From assembly GCA_014729315.1 (NCBI GenBank), contig WJKD01000221.1, positions 1 through 8,386 of the forward strand: a stretch of DNA of 8,386 nucleotides. Reading direction: 5' to 3'. The stretch comes from Promethearchaeota archaeon (GTDB lineage: Archaea; Asgardarchaeota; Lokiarchaeia; Sigynarchaeales; SOKP01). Positions within the stretch are counted from its first letter, which is position 1. Each line of letters opens with the position of its first letter. The notes below the pieces were generated by a model. That model had not been told where the DNA came from. It was given only the letters and a program-made list of their open reading frames with translations, and did not search any database. Shown here in pieces: positions 5,130 through 8,386 of this stretch. A program made the position numbers and the translations under genes.

Positions 5130-6950
5130 CTAAGAAGTAGGTTGAGATTCTTCTCCTTCTCCCTCTGCTGCTGGTGGGGCATATTCTCCAATATCGGGAA
5201 AAATTATTTTTGCTATCTTCCAAGCTTCTTTAGAGGGGTATTTTAACGCACTTTCAATTAGTTTTTCCCCAATATCGTTATCAATTTCGACTCTATATAA
5301 CTCCTTCGTATTTTGGAGCATCATTTCGTATTTAGCTCCTCCTGTACCTTTAGGAACTATTAACACGCCCGCATTAATTGCGTTTTGACCAATCGCATCT
5401 TTAAGTCGCTTGGCTGCGTAATAACCCGCAACTCCTGCGCTTCTATCAAAGGTTTTAATGGAGGGAATTTCTAAACCCCACTTCTTTCCTTCGGTTTCTA
5501 TAAGGGCAGCGATAGTTTGTGGTCGTTTTCCTAACATAAATTTGTATTCCATTTGAGTTTCGAACTTTTTCTCTTTTTCCTCGCCTATTTTCATGATACA
5601 TTTTAAAGCAGCACCGGCAACGGATTGGGGATTTACATCTATGATATATTCTTCTTCCGCTAAAATATCTTCAATTTTTTTCTTGATGACTTCGCGTGGC
5701 TTAGAGAAATCTATTTCTTCCTCTTCTATACTCGCAGTCTTTGTCGCCGTTATTTCTGCAATACCCGCCTCCATCAGCTCTTCTACTGTCATTTCTTCCA
5801 TTACGATCTTTTCTATGAATTTTCTACAGAGTTTGATAGAATTTCTCGGATTTCCATTAGTTCTTTCGTAAATTGCCTCAATTAATTTCTCATTCAAAGG
5901 AAATAATGGATATAACGGTGGATTTAAATTATTATCGTCCCAAAAACTCTCCATCGACTTTGAAAAAAAGATCTTTAAATCGTTTAGACTAAAAGGTTTT
6001 AATTCTTGTTCTGGTTCCATTCTTGACCTAAGCGGAGCATCCGCAATTTCTATGATTCGCGGCCAGATTTCTTTTAATACCGCAATTATGATAACTAACC
6101 CCTTGACTTCATTATACAGTCGTTTAAGTATCTCGAGGAATTTTCTTTCTGCTCCTTCCCCGTGCATTCGATAGGGAGATTCTAACTCGTCGAAATATAA
6201 GATTATCACTCTCTCGAGGTTCTCTGTGATTATCTTAATCATCGCTAGACAAATATCGTCTTCCTCAATCACAGAATTAATTCCAAGTTCGTTAAGCTCT
6301 TCGGGTTCTAAATCTTCGCCTAATAGCCATCGTTCTGCTAAAGCTTTTTTATTCTTATCTAATTGGTAGGTTACAAGCGCTTTCACGCAATCTGCGAACA
6401 CACCGGGAAATTCTCGTATCCCTTTTTGTATTACCTCGTCTATCTTCGGTTTTTTGAATATTCCTCCTTTTTCTCCACCCCATTTCTCAACAAGATTTTT
6501 TGAAACGCTATTTAAGATTTCGGGACCAATCTCTTCAATAAGACATGTATATACATGAAGGAGGACGCGAATACTGGCTGGAGGGCTTGGAACATAAACG
6601 ATAGACCAATCAACTGGTTCAAATTGACTGATTTCAATCTCTTCCGTTTCAGATTCTGTTTTCTCTAGCTTTTTTCTATTCTCTCGCTCTTTATCCTTAA
6701 ATGAATGATAAGCGTGAGTTTTTCCAGTTCCAGCTGAACCTAAAATCGGTATCAATCTGCTTGATCTGTCTCTATATGTCTGGCGCACTAATCTATATAC
6801 TTCGCGATCAATATAGTTTCTAGGACGAGCAATATCAATTTTATCTGGAATATCGCCTCGAGAAACGAAATTCGAGAAAGGCATAATCGGGCTTTCCCGA
6901 AGAACATCCAAGTACATTTCTTTGTCGTCATCTGAAAGTTCAGAATACAT
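5130..6950 (-). CDS. P-loop AAA-type ATPase with unassigned C-terminal domain
   Basis: A 606-aa cytoplasmic ATPase. Walker A is GSAGTGKT at 71-78, preceded by the strand LIPIL; Walker B is VIILYFDELE at 248-257 (D254, E255). A likely arginine-finger region is LRSRMEP (307-313), and GNPRNSIKL (366-374) looks like the sensor-2 helix of ORC/Cdc6-type AAA+ proteins. A long charged insert (about 84-108) follows the P-loop helix. RWLLGEDLEPEELNELGI (207-224) resembles a motif in DUF2791/BrxD-like ATPases, which suggests but does not prove that relation. Residues 418-585 form a separate alpha/beta domain, including FMLGKRPQTI and GVLIVPKGTGGAKYE, that I cannot assign; a nuclease-like or DNA-binding fold is possible. 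The tail (about 590-606) is short, acidic and disordered. The first ATG is used; CTAAGGGAA upstream is a weak ribosome-binding site. It is alone on its strand here, divergent from the hsp20 gene, with no BREX or other defence partners visible. Confidence 0.75.
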   Translation of the reverse strand: MYSELSDDDKEMYLDVLRESPIMPFSNFVSRGDIPDKIDIARPRNYIDREVYRLVRQTYRDRSSRLIPILGSAGTGKTHAYHSFKDKERENRKKLEKTESETEEIEISQFEPVDWSIVYVPSPPASIRVLLHVYTCLIEEIGPEILNSVSKNLVEKWGGEKGGIFKKPKIDEVIQKGIREFPGVFADCVKALVTYQLDKNKKALAERWLLGEDLEPEELNELGINSVIEEDDICLAMIKIITENLERVIILYFDELESPYRMHGEGAERKFLEILKRLYNEVKGLVIIIAVLKEIWPRIIEIADAPLRSRMEPEQELKPFSLNDLKIFFSKSMESFWDDNNLNPPLYPLFPLNEKLIEAIYERTNGNPRNSIKLCRKFIEKIVMEEMTVEELMEAGIAEITATKTASIEEEEIDFSKPREVIKKKIEDILAEEEYIIDVNPQSVAGAALKCIMKIGEEKEKKFETQMEYKFMLGKRPQTIAALIETEGKKWGLEIPSIKTFDRSAGVAGYYAAKRLKDAIGQNAINAGVLIVPKGTGGAKYEMMLQNTKELYRVEIDNDIGEKLIESALKYPSKEAWKIAKIIFPDIGEYAPPAAEGEGEESQPTS

Positions 6951-7038
6951 AGCTAATTCCCTTAGGTTTTTTATTTCAATTTATTACTATTTCATTGGAA
7001 TTAAATTTATTAACATAAAGAATTTTTAATAGCATAAG

Positions 7039-7072
7039 AGCTATAAAACTTTTAGCTGATATATATTTAAAT
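7039..7072 (+). promoter_or_regulatory. Promoter and possible operator of the hsp20 gene
   Basis: TATAAAA at 7042-7048 is a very good TATA box and sits inside an imperfect 19-base palindrome whose arms are AGCTA (7039-7043) and TTAGCT (7052-7057). A second AT element, ATATATATTTAAA, begins at 7059. Either would leave a leader of roughly 45-70 bases. A dyad over the TATA box is where a heat-shock repressor would be expected to act, but no known operator sequence is recognised. Confidence 0.4.
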
Positions 7073-7125
7073 TAACAATACTACCTATTAAATTTATTCG
7101 AAATTACGAGTCCAAATGTATAACT

Positions 7126-7133
7126 GGAGATGA
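7126..7133 (+). promoter_or_regulatory. Strong Shine-Dalgarno of the hsp20 gene
   Basis: GGAGATGA matches seven of eight bases of the ideal GGAGGTGA and lies six bases before the ATG at 7140. It is the only clear Shine-Dalgarno in the window, fixes the start of the hsp20 gene and shows that this message has a leader, unlike the membrane-protein genes. Confidence 0.75.
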
Positions 7134-7139
7134 AAAAAA

Positions 7140-7775
7140 ATGCCAAATAAGTTCGACGAAAAAGACGAGGATGAGGATGAAGACGACGAAATAAAGAGCC
7201 CATTTGATTTTTTTAAGATTTTCTCAGATCCGAACAAACTCTTTAAATCTAAAAAGTTCCAAGCAATGTTTAAAGATATTTTCGAGAAAGTTTTAAAGAA
7301 TTTACCCCCAAATTACGATAAATTATCGCCAGAAGAGTTAGCTAGGGAATTAATGAAAAATAAAGATAAATTTGGGTTCAAGGGACCTTTTATGTACGGT
7401 TTTAATGTAAGTATTGGTCCAGATGGCATGCCTAAAGTCGGGTCGTTCGGCAATCTTAAACCAAAATCTCACGCCGGAGAAACAAAGGTAGAAGAGAAAC
7501 GAGAACCTTTAGTTGAAGTGGTGGAGGATGAGGATGAAATTATTATAATTGCTGAAATGCCAGGGGTTATTAAAGACCAAATAGAGTTGAAAGCTACTAG
7601 TCGTTCACTCACTATTTCAGCCGATTCCGAAGGATTCGGAAGATCCTATTATAAAGAAGTAGAACTACCCGCTCAAGTTGACTCAAGTTACGCAAAAGCC
7701 AATTATCGGAATGGTATTTTAGAAGTAAAACTAACAAAAATTAAGGAAGAACAAAAAGACATAAAAATCGATTAA
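7140..7775 (+). CDS. hsp20: Small heat-shock protein, Hsp20/alpha-crystallin family
   Basis: A 211-aa ATP-independent chaperone that holds unfolding proteins in soluble oligomers in the cytoplasm. The alpha-crystallin domain spans about 121-200: REPLVEVVEDEDEIII opens it, AEMPGV follows, and NYRNGILEVKL carries the diagnostic G-I-L (192-194). The C-terminus ends with IKI (208-210), the I-x-I motif that docks onto a neighbouring subunit. The N-terminal 120 residues are longer than in most bacterial Hsp20 proteins. They begin with a very acidic run (DEKDEDEDEDDE, 6-17), then phenylalanine-rich helices, then GPFMYGFNVSIGPDGMPKV (82-100), a segment typical of the archaeal Hsp20 subgroup related to GvpH-like proteins. 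The start is set by the Shine-Dalgarno at 7126-7133. The gene is divergent from the ATPase gene over a 189-base region and appears to be its own transcription unit. Confidence 0.93.
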   Translation: MPNKFDEKDEDEDEDDEIKSPFDFFKIFSDPNKLFKSKKFQAMFKDIFEKVLKNLPPNYDKLSPEELARELMKNKDKFGFKGPFMYGFNVSIGPDGMPKVGSFGNLKPKSHAGETKVEEKREPLVEVVEDEDEIIIIAEMPGVIKDQIELKATSRSLTISADSEGFGRSYYKEVELPAQVDSSYAKANYRNGILEVKLTKIKEEQKDIKID

Positions 7776-7825
7776 ATAACCAAATCTCTTTCATCATAAA
7801 GGTTTATTCCTTCTAAGTCCTTTGT

Positions 7826-7839
7826 CTATTTTTGTTATA
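7826..7839 (+). terminator. T-rich tract after hsp20
   Basis: CTATTTTTGTTATA lies about 50 bases after the stop codon, preceded by pyrimidine-rich sequence (CTCTTTCATC, TTCCTTCTAAG). A plausible archaeal T-tract terminator on composition alone. Confidence 0.25.
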
Positions 7840-7981
7840 AAATATCCTCTTTCTTATCAATCGAAAATATATTTCTATATAGTCTACTTACCTCTCGATG
7901 GATAAACAATTTTAATAATCCTTCAAATTCAAAAATAGAATAGAATAGAATCATCTTATTAAAAAAGAATCTGTATTCACA

Positions 7982-7993
7982 ATTGCATGCAAT
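7982..7993. promoter_or_regulatory. 12-bp perfect palindrome just upstream of the transporter gene
   Basis: ATTGCATGCAAT is fully self-complementary and ends 11 bases before the ATG at 8005, where a Shine-Dalgarno would normally lie; none is seen. A regulator bound here could block transcription or start access. The remaining intergenic sequence has a TTTTAA-type element near 7910-7915 and three copies of AATAG at 7934-7948. Confidence 0.4.
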
Positions 7994-8004
7994 AGAAAAT
8001 TATT

Positions 8005-8386
8005 ATGAACGATATTGATCAAATTCCTCATTGGAAAACCATTTATGCCAGTCCAAGGTTCGGTTCCTCCTTCATTTTAGACATAACCGATTTTATTATC
8101 TTTTTCGTATATATTAATTGGTTTACTCTCCCTCCGTTCGCAGCAGGACTCGCCGTCATGTTTGGAAAATTTTCAATTGGAATAACTCAGTTCTTTATCG
8201 GACACATTAGCGATAAAACTAACGTAAAGTGGAAGAATCTCGGTTTTAGGTAACCATTTATATTATTAGGCGCACCACTTATGAGCTTTTCATTCTTGAT
8301 GATTTTTTCGCCGATGATGCTTATCCCTTTAGTTGTAGAATTAACGAAAATAAACAACATTGACATCCTCTTATTCACGTGGCTTG
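8005..8386 (+). pseudogene. GPH/MFS_2-type sugar or cation symporter, 5' part, interrupted by in-frame TAA
   Basis: The first 82 codons encode a transporter start: a short polar N-terminus, TM1 at about 20-42, TM2 at about 43-65 (LPPFAAGLAVMFGKFSIGITQFFIG), then HISDKTNVKWKNLGFR. The DKT...W motif in the loop after TM2 is the hallmark of the glycoside-pentoside-hexuronide (MFS_2) symporters. TAA at 8251-8253 ends the frame, but the same frame continues open for 44 more codons to the window edge and reads PFILLGAPLMSFSF, exactly the TM3 start expected after that loop in this family. The stop therefore replaces one residue, commonly arginine or lysine at this place; AAA to TAA needs one change. 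It may be a nonsense mutation, a sequencing error or, less likely, recoding. A fragment restart at the ATG near 8284 would lack TM1-TM2. Substrate cannot be deduced. Confidence 0.65.

Noticed and set aside
4766..5191. Minus-strand 141-codon frame overlapping paralog 3 and the ATPase end
   Set aside because: It is antisense to conserved TM5-TM7 coding sequence and out of frame with the ATPase; no protein-like features.

Overview
The window looks like part of an archaeal chromosome, AT-rich and densely coded. Several signs point to archaea. TATA-like boxes (TTTTAA, TTTAAA) lie about 22-25 bases upstream of several start codons with no Shine-Dalgarno between, as in leaderless archaeal transcripts. 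Intergenic regions end in T-rich tracts rather than classical stem-loop terminators. There is an archaeal-style Hsp20 with a long N-terminal extension, and an ORC/Cdc6-flavoured AAA ATPase. The mix of a possible longin-like protein, a lineage-specific CxxC protein with an N-terminal block that resembles proteins I associate with Asgard archaea, and a family of 7-TM proteins makes an Asgard (Lokiarchaeia-like) source my best guess. This is an inference with modest confidence.

Layout. Bases 1-200 are an unusual island, about 50% GC over 61-180, with a 19-bp tandem repeat, three small GC-rich hairpins and a T-rich tract on the + strand; it may be a structured RNA or a remnant of something transferred. 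Bases 200-679 are AT-rich and non-coding, with an 11-bp perfect hairpin, a good TATA box and four tandem copies of a 23-bp unit leading to the first gene. Gene 680-1600 encodes a soluble protein that I read as a longin-like N-terminal domain plus TPR-like helices. Three paralogous 7-TM proteins follow at 1704-2423, 2548-3267 and 4362-5084, each with its own leaderless-type promoter. Between the second and third, on the opposite strand, is a 284-aa CxxC protein (3384-4238) that shares a 123-bp divergent promoter region with the third. A 606-aa P-loop ATPase (5130-6950) converges on the third paralog. Divergent from the ATPase is a small heat-shock protein (7140-7775). The right edge carries the 5' part of a GPH/MFS_2-type transporter interrupted by an in-frame TAA at 8251-8253.

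How they may fit together. The most unusual content is the 7-TM family. Its predicted topology is N-out, C-in, and all three copies keep lysines in TM1 and TM7, an arginine in TM2 and a W-[KR] pair at the TM3 entry. This is a receptor- or rhodopsin-like architecture but does not match a family I can name. The adjoining longin/TPR-like and CxxC proteins could be cytosolic partners, but only neighbourhood supports that. The ATPase, Hsp20 and transporter look like independent transcription units.
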